DNA of 47,961 nt from DAOUCV01 sp034432095 (GCA_034432095.1 DAOUCV010000069.1:1-47961), one strand, 5' to 3'. Positions 9,010-16,598 are shown, counted from the stretch's first letter. Numbers and translations are program-made. Notes: generated from the sequence alone by a model not told the origin.

Positions 9010-9867
9010 TTACTCAGTTAGTATCGCTTGTAGCTCCTCCGCCTGTTGGGCATTTATTCTCCCTTTGGCTAAAGCAACCGGGATGGTTTGACGACCAAGC
9101 TCGAGGTAAGTAGAGAGCACGGCGGGAGCTATCTTTTCTAAAGCATTAATGTGTTTCTTGATGGTGCCGGTATCACCCCGGGCAATCGGCCCGGTGAGGC
9201 ACTGGGGTATGCCGACAGTTTCAATATTGTGAATTGTGCCTCGTAGCAGCGGTATTAATGCCCTGGTTGCTTCCGATATGGGGACATTAAAAGTTTGCCA
9301 CAGGTCAGTGGCTAGTTTGACAAGGGTTACCAGATAGTTGCAGGCGATGACGGCGGCGGCATGATAAACTACTTTATCTCCCGCCTTTAGCTCGATAAAG
9401 TGACCATCAAGCGCGGTAGCCATGTCTTTGAGCATGGTTAAAAGGGGTTCTTCTGCCTCAATGGCGAAGGTTGAGCCGGGCATGTTCTCTATGGCTTGTT
9501 TGACACTGGCAAAGGTCTGCAGGGGATGAAAAGCCCCAACCTGAGCACCTGATTCCTTGGCTGGTTTTAGAATGTCGGTCGAGTCGGCACCGCTACAGTG
9601 GATGACGCTCTGCCCCGGGCGCCACCTTACTTCAGAGGCTACCTGGGCGATAGCGCCATCGGGGGTAGTGATGAAGATAAGGTCAGCCGCATCAGCTACC
9701 GCCTGGTTGCTGTTGAGGGCATGGCACCCATTGATGGCTGCCGCCAGCCTGTCGGCTGAAGCCTGACTTCGGCTGGACACAGCTACCACCCGGTAGCCCC
9801 TATCGTTCAGCCTGATAGCTAGGGCAGTGCCTACGGTGCCGGCTCCGATGAAGCCTAGTTTCAGCAT
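9010..9867 (-). CDS. Rossmann-fold oxidoreductase-like protein with DUF2520 domain; candidate pantothenate-pathway reductase
   Basis: The N-terminus MLKLGFIGAGTVGTALAIRL is a dinucleotide-binding Rossmann motif. FITTPDGAI, VIHCSGADSTDIL and GAFHPLQTF fit the Rossmann-like/DUF2520 family (COG5495-like). The C-terminal half is helical and contains AAAVIACNYLVTL. Leading panD-panB-panC, it is a candidate for the missing ketopantoate reductase step. I recall that an alternative ketopantoate reductase (PanG) has been described in other bacteria; whether this protein belongs with it needs an alignment. A PanE-type gene also exists at 21480. The start ATG is preceded by GGGAG. Confidence 0.7.
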   Translation of the reverse strand: MLKLGFIGAGTVGTALAIRLNDRGYRVVAVSSRSQASADRLAAAINGCHALNSNQAVADAADLIFITTPDGAIAQVASEVRWRPGQSVIHCSGADSTDILKPAKESGAQVGAFHPLQTFASVKQAIENMPGSTFAIEAEEPLLTMLKDMATALDGHFIELKAGDKVVYHAAAVIACNYLVTLVKLATDLWQTFNVPISEATRALIPLLRGTIHNIETVGIPQCLTGPIARGDTGTIKKHINALEKIAPAVLSTYLELGRQTIPVALAKGRINAQQAEELQAILTE

Positions 9868-9897
9868 CTTAAATTTCTCCCTGAGCCAGATTGATAT

Positions 9898-9928
9898 AAA
9901 AAACCTTCTCCGACACAGCCAGAGAAGG
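9898..9928 (-). terminator. Terminator-like hairpin in the pantothenate-operon leader
   Basis: CCTTCTC (9922-9928) pairs with GAGAAGG (9904-9910) across an 11-nt loop, followed by six T residues on the minus strand. It lies about 30 bp before the first gene and after the promoter, the position expected of an attenuator and not of an end-of-operon terminator. Confidence 0.65.
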
Positions 9929-10039
9929 CACTCATGACATAGTGATTATTTTTGCCGTCTCGGTCGTATCCGATCCAAGCGACATTAGGTTATTAATGTT
10001 CTCTACTAGGAAATCACCGCCAGTTGGTCGGTAGTTTCA
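9898..10039 (-). ncRNA. Candidate cis-regulatory leader RNA of the pantothenate operon
   Basis: Between the promoter and the operon the minus strand folds into an apparent three-way junction. An outer stem GTGATT/AATCAC (10012-10017 with 9942-9947) encloses hairpins ACATTA/TAATGT (9994-9999 with 9982-9987) and TCGG/CCGA (9970-9973 with 9960-9963). An upstream hairpin CCG-A-CC-AACT-GG-CGG has a bulged A. A terminator-like hairpin follows at 9898-9928. A pantothenate-linked leader motif (the 'pan' motif, with bulged A residues) is known in Chloroflexi; I could not confirm a match. Two overlapping short frames (17 codons from 9985, 24 codons from 9935) also lie here and may be chance. Confidence 0.5.
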
Positions 10040-10045
10040 ATTTCA

Positions 10046-10074
10046 AATATACCAACCGAACGGCAGTTTGTCAA
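10046..10074 (-). promoter_or_regulatory. Near-consensus promoter of the pantothenate operon
   Basis: TTGACA (10069-10074 on the minus strand) and TATATT (10046-10051) are separated by exactly 17 bp. The predicted start near 10039 leaves a leader of about 170 nt before the first gene. Confidence 0.75.
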
Positions 10075-10078
10075 TAGT

Positions 10079-10250
10079 ATGTAGGTTGTTGGTGAACCTC
10101 GCCCCCCTTTTCTTCCCCTCTCCTTGAATACTTGCTGCTTTGGGAGAAGCCCTTTCTTGGCGCTCTATTGGAGAGAGGCAGAGTCCCTTTTCAAGTAAAT
10201 TCCCCTCCCTTGCTAAGGGAAGGGGGAAAGGGTGGAGGATACGTTACGTT
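10079..10250. repeat. Dispersed palindromic repeat, divergent copy
   Basis: The stretch upstream of the pan promoter and downstream of mtnP contains CCCCTCCCTTGCTAAGGGAAGGGG (about 10202-10226, a palindrome with arms CCCTTgctAAGGG) plus runs of CCCCCC and AGAGTCCC. These match modules of the repeat copies at 11.1, 14.4, 21.2 and 36.9 kb. Open frames here are low-complexity and not credible genes. It may also terminate mtnP transcription. Confidence 0.5.
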
Positions 10251-10253
10251 GTA

Positions 10254-11117
10254 TTACTTTATATATTTACCGAGTATCAGGTTGAGTTTCGTCTTCTGCT
10301 CCGGCGGGATCATTTCCGGAGCGGTGACGATAGCCGTCTCCAGTGCTGTAGCGCAGGGGCAGTTGCGCTTCTCTGGTATCCGGCTTACCGCCAGCTTTAT
10401 GACATTTTTGGTGGTCTCAATATTCTGGCGCTGGGTGTTCAGTATGACATCCACCGTAATTGGCTTGGCGCGCTCCCACCAGCTATCGTAGTCGGTAACA
10501 CAGGCGATAATAGCGTAGCAAATCTCAGCTTCCCGAGCCAGCTTGGCTTCAGGCAGGGCGGTCATGCCGATAAGGTCTGCCCCCCAGGAGCGGTAAAGCC
10601 TTGATTCAGCCCTGGTAGAGAAGGCGGGACCCTCCATCACGACAAAGGTCCCCTTAGGATGGACAGTGGCACCTATTTCTTTAGCTGAATTGTATAGAAT
10701 CTGGCTCAGTACGGGGCAGAAAGGGTCAGCAAAGGGAATATGGGCAACGATACCCTCGCCAAAGAAAGAGCTGACCCGGGTGCGGGTGCGGTCGATAAGC
10801 TGGTCGGGGATAAGCAGGTGACCGGGCTCTATCTCCTTCTTGAAACTGCCTGCCGAGCAGACGGCGATGATATGCTCCACGCCCAGCGATTTTAAAGCGT
10901 AGATATTAGCTCTGGAGTTTAGTTCGGAAGGGGAGACACGGTGTCCCCTCCCGTGTCTGGGAAGAAAGGCAATCCCCACCCCTCCCAGTTTGCCGATGAT
11001 AATGGAATCGCTCGGCTTGCCAAAGGGCGTATCTACATTGACCTCTGTAATACCCCTCATCCCCTCAATATCATAAAGCCCGCTCCCCCCAATAACCCCG
11101 ATTTTCGCCTCAGGCAT
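10254..11117 (-). CDS. mtnP: S-methyl-5'-thioadenosine phosphorylase
   Basis: Phosphorolysis of methylthioadenosine to adenine and 5-methylthioribose-1-phosphate, the first step of methionine salvage. GGSGLYDIEG, LPRHGRGHRVSPSELNSRANI, the VVMEGPAFSTRAES segment and GMTALPEAKLAREAEICYA are characteristic of PNP/MTAP phosphorylases. It is 287 residues; a C-terminal tail with CPCATALETAIVT is ordinary for bacterial members. GGAGG stands 8 bp before the ATG. Its product is the substrate of MtnA, which is encoded just upstream across a repeat-filled gap. Confidence 0.95.
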   Translation of the reverse strand: MPEAKIGVIGGSGLYDIEGMRGITEVNVDTPFGKPSDSIIIGKLGGVGIAFLPRHGRGHRVSPSELNSRANIYALKSLGVEHIIAVCSAGSFKKEIEPGHLLIPDQLIDRTRTRVSSFFGEGIVAHIPFADPFCPVLSQILYNSAKEIGATVHPKGTFVVMEGPAFSTRAESRLYRSWGADLIGMTALPEAKLAREAEICYAIIACVTDYDSWWERAKPITVDVILNTQRQNIETTKNVIKLAVSRIPEKRNCPCATALETAIVTAPEMIPPEQKTKLNLILGKYIK

Positions 11118-11139
11118 TAAGAGACCTCCTTGTCATTTA

Positions 11140-11353
11140 TCGACTTCACCCCCTTCAAAGAAAAGGGGCGGTGATTTCTAAGAGGGACGAAGTCCCTCTT
11201 TGCTCCCTTTCATATAGAGGTTTTGCCTCTCTTAATCTCTCCTTAGTTCCTCCACCAAAAATATTAGAGGTGTTTGGATAGGGGGCGAAGCCCCCTCTTT
11301 TATCTACACTCCCCCTTCCCTTATTAAGGGAAGGGGGTCAGGGGGATGGGTTA
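11140..11353. repeat. Dispersed palindromic repeat (MITE-like), multi-module copy
   Basis: The mtnP-mtnA gap is a string of palindromes. GAGGGACGAAGTCCCTC lies near 11181, AGGGGGCGAAGCCCCCT near 11278, and the CCCCTTCCCTTATTAAGGGAAGGGG segment near 11310 continues into TCAGGGGGATGGGTTA. The last part overlaps the mtnA stop codon (11351-11353). The same modules recur at 14.5, 21.2-21.4 and 37.0 kb. No gene is visible. Confidence 0.65.
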
Positions 11354-12382
11354 CCTAAATAAAGTCTTTAAATTTCTTAGATATGGCTTTCTTATTATAC
11401 CACGTTCGGTGATGAGGGCGGTGATGTATTTATGGGGGGTGACATCAAAGGCGGGATTTTGGGCCTCGGTGCCTTCGGGGGCGATGGCTAAACCCTGAAT
11501 ATGGGTTACCTCTTCGGGTCTCCTCTGTTCGATGGGGATTTCCTTTCCTGATTTTAACGAAGGGTCAATGGTGGAGGTGGGGGCGGCAACATAGAAGGGG
11601 ATGCCGTTCTCTCTGGCTAAAACTGCCAGCGTGTAGGTGCCAATCTTGTTGGCGGTATCGCCATTGGCGGCAATCCGGTCGGCACCAACGATAACACAGT
11701 CAATGCCACCCTGGCTCATAAAGTAGCCAGCCATAGAGTCGGTAATGAGGGTGAATGGGATACCAGCCTTCTTCAGTTCCCAGGTGGTGAGCCGTGCTCC
11801 CTGGAGGAGGGGGCGGGTCTCGGTAACAAAGACCCTGATGTTCTTGCCCTGCTCCTTTGCCTGTATGACGACTCCCAGGGCAGTGCCATAACCGGCGGTA
11901 GCTAAAGGACCGGTGTTACAGTGAGTCAGAATAGTGAAGCCATTACTGATTAAACTGGCGCCAAACTGACTGAGTTTTCTGGTAGCCTCAATTTCTTCAG
12001 AGTGTATTCTGGCGGCTTCTTGAACGAGGCTCTTTTTTATCTCGGTCACATCATTGCCAGCTTTGGCTAAGTGTTCCATCCGCTCAACGGCGCGAAACAG
12101 GTTTCGGGCGGTGGGTCTGGTGTCGGCAATGGTCTGGCTTACCTGCTGGAACTTTTCTAGGAAATCATCCCTTGCGATGGATTCAATTTTCAGGGCACCG
12201 AGGGCTATCCCATAGGCACCAGCTATGCCAATGGCTGGAGCACCCCTGATTTTCAATTGTGTAATGGCTAGAGCTACATCTTGATAGGCATCCAGTTCCA
12301 AATAGACTTCTTTCTGCGGAAGTCTGGTCTGGTCGAGGATTTTTACCCGGTTATCAAGCCACTCTATTGGTTGTACCGACAT
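11351..12382 (-). CDS. mtnA: S-methyl-5-thioribose-1-phosphate isomerase
   Basis: Isomerises methylthioribose-1-phosphate to the ribulose form in methionine salvage. KIRGAPAIGIAGAYG, THCNTGPLATAGYG (catalytic Cys155) and VIVGADRIAANGD (Asp235) are the diagnostic motifs and separate it from eIF2B subunits. The 343-residue length is normal. Its ATG directly abuts the stop of the ABC permease gene, so it is the last gene of an ABC ATPase-permease-mtnA transcript. Its stop codon lies in the terminal bases of the adjacent repeat element. Confidence 0.95.
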   Translation of the reverse strand: MSVQPIEWLDNRVKILDQTRLPQKEVYLELDAYQDVALAITQLKIRGAPAIGIAGAYGIALGALKIESIARDDFLEKFQQVSQTIADTRPTARNLFRAVERMEHLAKAGNDVTEIKKSLVQEAARIHSEEIEATRKLSQFGASLISNGFTILTHCNTGPLATAGYGTALGVVIQAKEQGKNIRVFVTETRPLLQGARLTTWELKKAGIPFTLITDSMAGYFMSQGGIDCVIVGADRIAANGDTANKIGTYTLAVLARENGIPFYVAAPTSTIDPSLKSGKEIPIEQRRPEEVTHIQGLAIAPEGTEAQNPAFDVTPHKYITALITERGIIRKPYLRNLKTLFR

Positions 12383-13480
12383 TTAGCTCCGCATGCTCCT
12401 CCTGAACAGGATAACGCCAAGAGCAAAGACAACCACTGTCCAGACAATTAAGAAGAGAAAGTCAGTGCTGATTTCCCCCAGCCCGACTCCCCGGGTAATA
12501 ACACCCCTTGAAGCACTAATGACATGGGCGTAGGGGAAAGCATCAGCTATCCTCTTAAGATATGAGGGCAGCATATCTGTAGAGAACCAGCACCCGGAGA
12601 GCATCGCCAGCGGCATAGAAAACAGCCAGCAGAGGGGCTCAGCCTGGTTCTCCGACCCGGAGAGTGAAGCGACAACCATCCCGATGCCGATGCTGCACAA
12701 GCCGGTGAGGAAAAAGATGAGGAATGCCAGCCCCACACTGCCGACGAAATCCATGCCAAACCCCCAGGCAATAGCCATAAAGATTATTATTTGAGCGATA
12801 GCGATGGCAGCTAGGCACAGGGTGTAGCCCAGGATAAAGTCTACGGGTGTGGTCGGCGTAGTCAGCAGACGAGACAAAAATCCCTTTTCCTTATCGCGAA
12901 CCATTATTCGGGCTGAGGTGGGTATCATTATCAAAAGACCGAAGATGATTATCCCTGGAGCGATGAAGTCAACATAGGTTATCTTGGTTTCTATGTGGAT
13001 AGGGTTGGCATTAATGGTTACTGGTATCTCGATACGAGCAAAGGAGCGGGTAACGGCATTCATTATCGAAATCAGCTGCTGTGATACCTGAATATCGCTT
13101 TCGTCATAGGTCATATGAAGGCTGATGCTGGTCTCTTTACCCTGCCAGTTCTGTGATACTTGCTCACCGAAACCCTGCGGGATAACGACATAAGCTGACA
13201 GGTCACCAAACTTGAGGTCTTTCATAGCAGTGGCATTATCATCATAGGTAGAAAGCTTGAAGACCTCTACCTTTGCCAGCGCGTCACTAACAAAGGCTTG
13301 CGAAAGCGGAGTATTGTCCTCATCTATGACACCGAGGGGGTAATGCGGCACATTATCGCCGCCAAACATCGCCCCAAAAAGCAGCATGAATAGCAACGGG
13401 AAACCGAGAAGGAAGCCCAGCGCCAGAGGGTCCCTATAGGTTTCCTTGAAGTTCCGGCTGGCTAATTCCAGAATTCTCAT
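12383..13480 (-). CDS. ABC-2 type transporter permease
   Basis: A 365-residue inner-membrane protein with one N-terminal membrane segment (PLALGFLLGFPLLFMLLFGAMF), a large external domain (about 45-170) and five C-terminal segments beginning FIAPGIIIFGLLIMI. This is the ABC2_membrane_3 layout of exporters for drugs, lipids or antibiotics. The segment ARIMVRDKEKGFLSRLLTTP is the usual cytoplasmic coupling region. It overlaps the ATPase gene by 4 bp and forms the exporter with it; the substrate cannot be read from the sequence. Co-transcription with mtnA is probably not functional. Confidence 0.9.
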   Translation of the reverse strand: MRILELASRNFKETYRDPLALGFLLGFPLLFMLLFGAMFGGDNVPHYPLGVIDEDNTPLSQAFVSDALAKVEVFKLSTYDDNATAMKDLKFGDLSAYVVIPQGFGEQVSQNWQGKETSISLHMTYDESDIQVSQQLISIMNAVTRSFARIEIPVTINANPIHIETKITYVDFIAPGIIIFGLLIMIPTSARIMVRDKEKGFLSRLLTTPTTPVDFILGYTLCLAAIAIAQIIIFMAIAWGFGMDFVGSVGLAFLIFFLTGLCSIGIGMVVASLSGSENQAEPLCWLFSMPLAMLSGCWFSTDMLPSYLKRIADAFPYAHVISASRGVITRGVGLGEISTDFLFLIVWTVVVFALGVILFRRSMRS

Positions 13481-14436
13481 TCTCTCAGCTCCTTCCCGGT
13501 TATCTGGAGAAAGACTTCGTCCAGGGTCGGCTCCTTCATATAGGCAGAGCGAACCATAGCCCCCAGGGAGTGCAGTTGGTCAACAACCGTCTTAAAATCA
13601 AGTTGCTTATCGCTAATCAGCATCGTGCCATCACTCACCTTTACCTCGGCGTATTTGCTCTGCATCTCATTTATCACCTTCTGGGTGAGGTTCCAGGCAT
13701 AAATAATCATGGTTCGTTTTTCCGTTACGCTCATTTTGAGTTCACGGCTGGTACCGAGCGCGACAATCTTACCCTCATCCATAATGCCTATCCGGTCGCT
13801 GAGGGAGTCTGCCTCATCCATATAGTGAGTGGTGAGCAAGATGGTCTTTTCACCCTTTAACTGGGCAATATAGTCCCATATGGCTCGCCTGGCTTGAGGG
13901 TCGAGACCGAGGGTGGGTTCGTCTAGAAATATGACCGCTGGATTATGAATCAGTGCCATTATGATATTAAGTCTTCGTTTCATGCCGCCAGAGTATTTTC
14001 TCACCTGGTCTTTAGCCCTCTCGGCAAGCCCCATCGTCTCCAGTAGCTTCTGCGACCGGCTTTTCAGTTCTTTAGCATCCATGTTGTGAATCCTGCCTAT
14101 CAGGTTGAGGTGTTCCTGAGCATTGAGGTGTTCGGAGATAGTGGTCTCCTGTGGTGAAACACCAATGATTTCTTTAATCCTGAACGGTTGCTTAATAATA
14201 TCGTAACCCATAACGGTGGCAGTACCGCTGGTTGGTTTCAGCAGGCAGCAGAGCATATTTATGGTGGTGGTTTTGCCAGCGCCATTAGGGCCAAGGAGAG
14301 CGAACAGTTCCCCCTTTTTGATACCTAGGTCAATACCGTCTACCGCCACCAGACTATTAAACAGCCTGGTAAGCTTAACGGTCTGGATGGCAATGGCATC
14401 GTCCTTTTCTCCTGCTGGCTGTGTATTAAGACTCAC
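13477..14436 (-). CDS. ABC transporter ATP-binding protein (ABC-2 exporter)
   Basis: ATPase partner of the permease behind it. Walker A is LLGPNGAGKTT (48-58), the signature is YSGGMKRRL, Walker B is VIFLDEPTLGLDP and the switch His is in LLTTHYMDEAD. It is 319 residues long; the last ~80 residues, with a DEVFLQITG motif, match the regulatory tail common in this exporter subgroup. It heads the ATPase-permease-mtnA operon. An ABC ATPase of this type cannot be assigned a substrate by motif. Confidence 0.94.
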   Translation of the reverse strand: MSLNTQPAGEKDDAIAIQTVKLTRLFNSLVAVDGIDLGIKKGELFALLGPNGAGKTTTINMLCCLLKPTSGTATVMGYDIIKQPFRIKEIIGVSPQETTISEHLNAQEHLNLIGRIHNMDAKELKSRSQKLLETMGLAERAKDQVRKYSGGMKRRLNIIMALIHNPAVIFLDEPTLGLDPQARRAIWDYIAQLKGEKTILLTTHYMDEADSLSDRIGIMDEGKIVALGTSRELKMSVTEKRTMIIYAWNLTQKVINEMQSKYAEVKVSDGTMLISDKQLDFKTVVDQLHSLGAMVRSAYMKEPTLDEVFLQITGKELRE

Positions 14437-14445
14437 GTTGCCCCC

Positions 14446-14622
14446 CTTTTATTTATTAACCTAGCCTCCTTCCCTTATCAAGGGAAGGAGGCAGAACTTA
14501 TTTGAAGAGGGGCTAATGCCCCTCTTAGACTCCCCAAGGAGAAAGGCAAAAAAACCTCTCTATTATATAGGGTGTTAAAGAGGGGCTAAGTCCCTCTTTT
14601 GAATTTTCTTCCCCCCTCTCCT
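14446..14622. repeat. Dispersed palindromic repeat (MITE-like)
   Basis: Modules seen are CCTCCTTCCCTTATCAAGGGAAGGAGG (arms CCTTCCCTT/AAGGGAAGG, about 14464-14490), GAGGGGCTAATGCCCCTC (about 14505) and AGAGGGGCTAAGTCCCTCTT (about 14581). Related modules occur at 11.2, 21.3 and 37.0 kb, some inverted. It fills the gap between the DUF1385 gene and the ABC operon; no gene is seen. Confidence 0.6.
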
Positions 14623-14660
14623 TATATAGTATTACCCTAGCGAGCTTCAGAGGCAAGCTT

Positions 14661-15536
14661 TCAGGAGGGAGGTTGAGCCTCTTCAATCTCTATCACTTTC
14701 TTTAACGCTGCTAGGGCAACCTCTAGCTGGCTATCATCGGGTTCTCTGGTCGTCAGAGCCTGCAACCACAGCCCGGGAGCCAGGACAGCCCTGACTAAGC
14801 CATTGTTGATATGCCGGCTACCAAAATAGATAACTTCATAGCCAAGGGCGGCAATAACCGGGATGAGGACAATTCGTGATAACACCATCTGCCACGTCGT
14901 GCGCAGACCAATCAGAGCAAAAACAAATATGGAGATGATCAACACCACAAATAGGAAGCTGGTGCTACAACGTACGTGCGCTGTATTGTATCCCCTGACC
15001 GCCTCTATTTCCATCGGGACACCATTTTCATAGGCATTTACTACCTTATGCTCGGCACCGTGATAAGCAAATACCCGTCTGATATCAGGCACCAGTGTCA
15101 TTAGCCAGAGATAGACGATAAAAATAACCGAACGGATAAGACCGTCAATGAGATTGAATAGCAGCGATGAGCTGATATTAAGCAACCTGGTGAGGAAAAG
15201 GGGCGCAATAAAGAACAGGGCGACAGCGAAGACCATTGAACCAGCCACGATGAGCCAGAGCAGTGCCCCTGAAATCTCCTCTTCTTCCTCTTCCAGAGAT
15301 ACATTAGCTGAGTGAAACAGGGTCTTGATACCCAGAACCAGAGCCTCAATCAGGACAACAATACCTCGTATTAATGGGAGCTGCCTTATCCTGCCGGTAT
15401 AGAGCTTGGGCAGTGGCTGGGAATCTATGACCAGCCCGCCGTCGGGACGGCGCACCGCCGTTACTAAAGTTTCCCGCCCTCTCATCATTACCCCTTCGAT
15501 AACCGCCTGCCCTCCGTAATAAAACCTGCTTGCCAC
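14661..15536 (-). CDS. DUF1385 family membrane protein
   Basis: A 291-residue protein starting FYYGGQAVIEGVMMRGRETL and containing FAYHGAEHKVVNAYENG, the family hallmarks with possible His/Glu metal ligands. There are about four or five membrane segments (about 90-115, 125-150, 205-225, 235-255). No established function is known to me; in many bacteria it lies beside rpmE and prfA, and here it also follows rpmE. It starts at a GTG behind AGGGGG, immediately after a terminator hairpin, so it may be expressed by read-through from the ribosomal genes. Confidence 0.85.
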   Translation of the reverse strand: MASRFYYGGQAVIEGVMMRGRETLVTAVRRPDGGLVIDSQPLPKLYTGRIRQLPLIRGIVVLIEALVLGIKTLFHSANVSLEEEEEEISGALLWLIVAGSMVFAVALFFIAPLFLTRLLNISSSLLFNLIDGLIRSVIFIVYLWLMTLVPDIRRVFAYHGAEHKVVNAYENGVPMEIEAVRGYNTAHVRCSTSFLFVVLIISIFVFALIGLRTTWQMVLSRIVLIPVIAALGYEVIYFGSRHINNGLVRAVLAPGLWLQALTTREPDDSQLEVALAALKKVIEIEEAQPPS

Positions 15537-15548
15537 CGTATCCCCCTA

Positions 15549-15582
15549 TTAATAAAAGGGAGCGGCTCAGCTATGCCGCTCC
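15549..15582 (-). terminator. Intrinsic terminator between rpmE and the DUF1385 gene
   Basis: GGAGCGGC (15575-15582) pairs with GCCGCTCC (15559-15566) across an 8-nt loop, followed by CTTTTATT on the minus strand. It ends the rplU-rpmA-rpmE transcript or meters expression of the DUF1385 gene that starts 13 bp later. Confidence 0.75.
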
Positions 15583-15663
15583 TGTCTTTGCTCGGACGCC
15601 CATACTAAAAATATTTCAGACCATACCAGAGTTCTTTGCCCGTAGGCAGCGGTATGCCACAGC

Positions 15664-15870
15664 CTAGTCTTTCATCTTGTAGCGCTGCTTAAACCGCTCG
15701 ACTCGTCCCGCCGTATCCAGCATCCTGCGCTCACCGGTGAAGAAGGGATGACACCGGCTACAGGCTTCCACCCTCATTAGTTTCTTGGTGGCACCGACAG
15801 TAAAGCTGTTACCACAGGCGCAGACTACTTTGGCATCAGGATAATACTGGGGATGAATCTTTTCTTTCAT
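15664..15870 (-). CDS. rpmE: 50S ribosomal protein L31 (zinc-binding form)
   Basis: A 68-residue L31 starting MKEKIHPQYYPDAKVVCACG. Cys17, Cys19, Cys37 and Cys40 make the CxC...CxxC zinc site of the C+ form. FTGERRMLDTAGRVERFKQRY is standard. It lies 5 bp after rpmA on the minus strand, in the order rplU-rpmA-rpmE. Confidence 0.97.
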   Translation of the reverse strand: MKEKIHPQYYPDAKVVCACGNSFTVGATKKLMRVEACSRCHPFFTGERRMLDTAGRVERFKQRYKMKD

Positions 15871-15875
15871 ATCGT

Positions 15876-16130
15876 TCAGCTAGCGTAAACGCTAACTTTT
15901 CTCCTGTTCTTGCTGGCGGGTTCAAATTTGACCGTGCCGTCAATCAGAGCAAAGAGGGTATGGTCTCTACCCACACCCACATTGTTGCCCGGATGAATAC
16001 GGGTGCCCCGCTGTCTGACCAGTATCGTGCCAGCACTGACAATATTGCCCGCGTACCTTTTCACGCCGAGCCGTTTTGATTGGCTATCCCGTCCGTTCCT
16101 TGAACGCCCGGCTCCCTTTTTATGTGCCAC
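15876..16130 (-). CDS. rpmA: 50S ribosomal protein L27
   Basis: An 84-residue L27 starting MAHKKGAGRSRNGRDSQSKRLGVK, whose N-terminal tail reaches the peptidyl-transferase centre. The start codon is GTG at 16128-16130, inside the last 11 bp of rplU, so it is translationally coupled to L21. Confidence 0.97.
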   Translation of the reverse strand: MAHKKGAGRSRNGRDSQSKRLGVKRYAGNIVSAGTILVRQRGTRIHPGNNVGVGRDHTLFALIDGTVKFEPASKNRRKVSVYAS

Positions 16131-16503
16131 TTGCCGTCACCTCTTTCTTACGCCGGCGAACGTTCTTGACCAGTTTCTCCTCCGTGGTTCCCGGCCCAAT
16201 TATCTTATCTATCGTCAGCTTGGTATAAACCTGACGATGCCCTGTCTTCTTACGATAACGCACCTTATTCTTATACCTGAAGACGATAACCTTCTTTCCT
16301 CTGTCTTCCCCCAGCGAGGTAGCAATCACCCTTGCCCCATCAACAGTAGGAGTACCCACTGTTACCTTATCATTATCGGCAAGGAGTAATACCCTATCGA
16401 GCTCAATAGTATTACCCTCAGCCACGTCCAGCCGGTCTACATCAATAACCTGACCGGGGGTTACCTTATACTGTTTGCCACCTGTCTCAATAATAGCGTA
16501 AAT
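16120..16503 (-). CDS. rplU: 50S ribosomal protein L21, apparent ATT start
   Basis: The conserved L21 N-terminus YAIIETGGKQYKVTPGQV is encoded immediately behind an ATT codon (16501-16503). GGAGG precedes it with 6 bp spacing. No ATG, GTG or TTG lies in frame between the promoter and this point. A GTG 26 codons downstream (16423-16425) would give MAEGNTIELDRVL but would delete the conserved first strand. The product from ATT is 127 residues, longer than the usual ~103 because of a basic C-terminal tail (KNVRRRKKEVTASGT). An AUU start is known for infC in other bacteria, so this may be a regulated or inefficient start. Confidence 0.88.
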   Translation of the reverse strand: MYAIIETGGKQYKVTPGQVIDVDRLDVAEGNTIELDRVLLLADNDKVTVGTPTVDGARVIATSLGEDRGKKVIVFRYKNKVRYRKKTGHRQVYTKLTIDKIIGPGTTEEKLVKNVRRRKKEVTASGT

Positions 16504-16523
16504 CTCTAGCCTCCAAAAATCAA

Positions 16524-16553
16524 ATTCTACCAGCTCGTATAGCTGGGTGTCAA
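16524..16553 (-). promoter_or_regulatory. Promoter of rplU-rpmA-rpmE with a palindromic spacer
   Basis: On the minus strand TTGACA (16548-16553) and TAGAAT (16524-16529) are separated by 18 bp. The spacer is an inverted repeat, CCAGCT-ATACG-AGCTGG (16530-16546). The leader would be only about 15-20 nt before the ATT start of rplU. The dyad between -35 and -10 could be an operator. Confidence 0.65.
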
Positions 16554-16598
16554 GCGGAGGGAAAACTTGAGATTGTTTATCAACCTCAGGTTACTAAT

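Noticed and set aside
10132..10604. Open frames on the plus strand over the repeat and antisense to mtnP
   Set aside because: They overlap the strongly supported mtnP gene and the dispersed repeat and encode no known motif.
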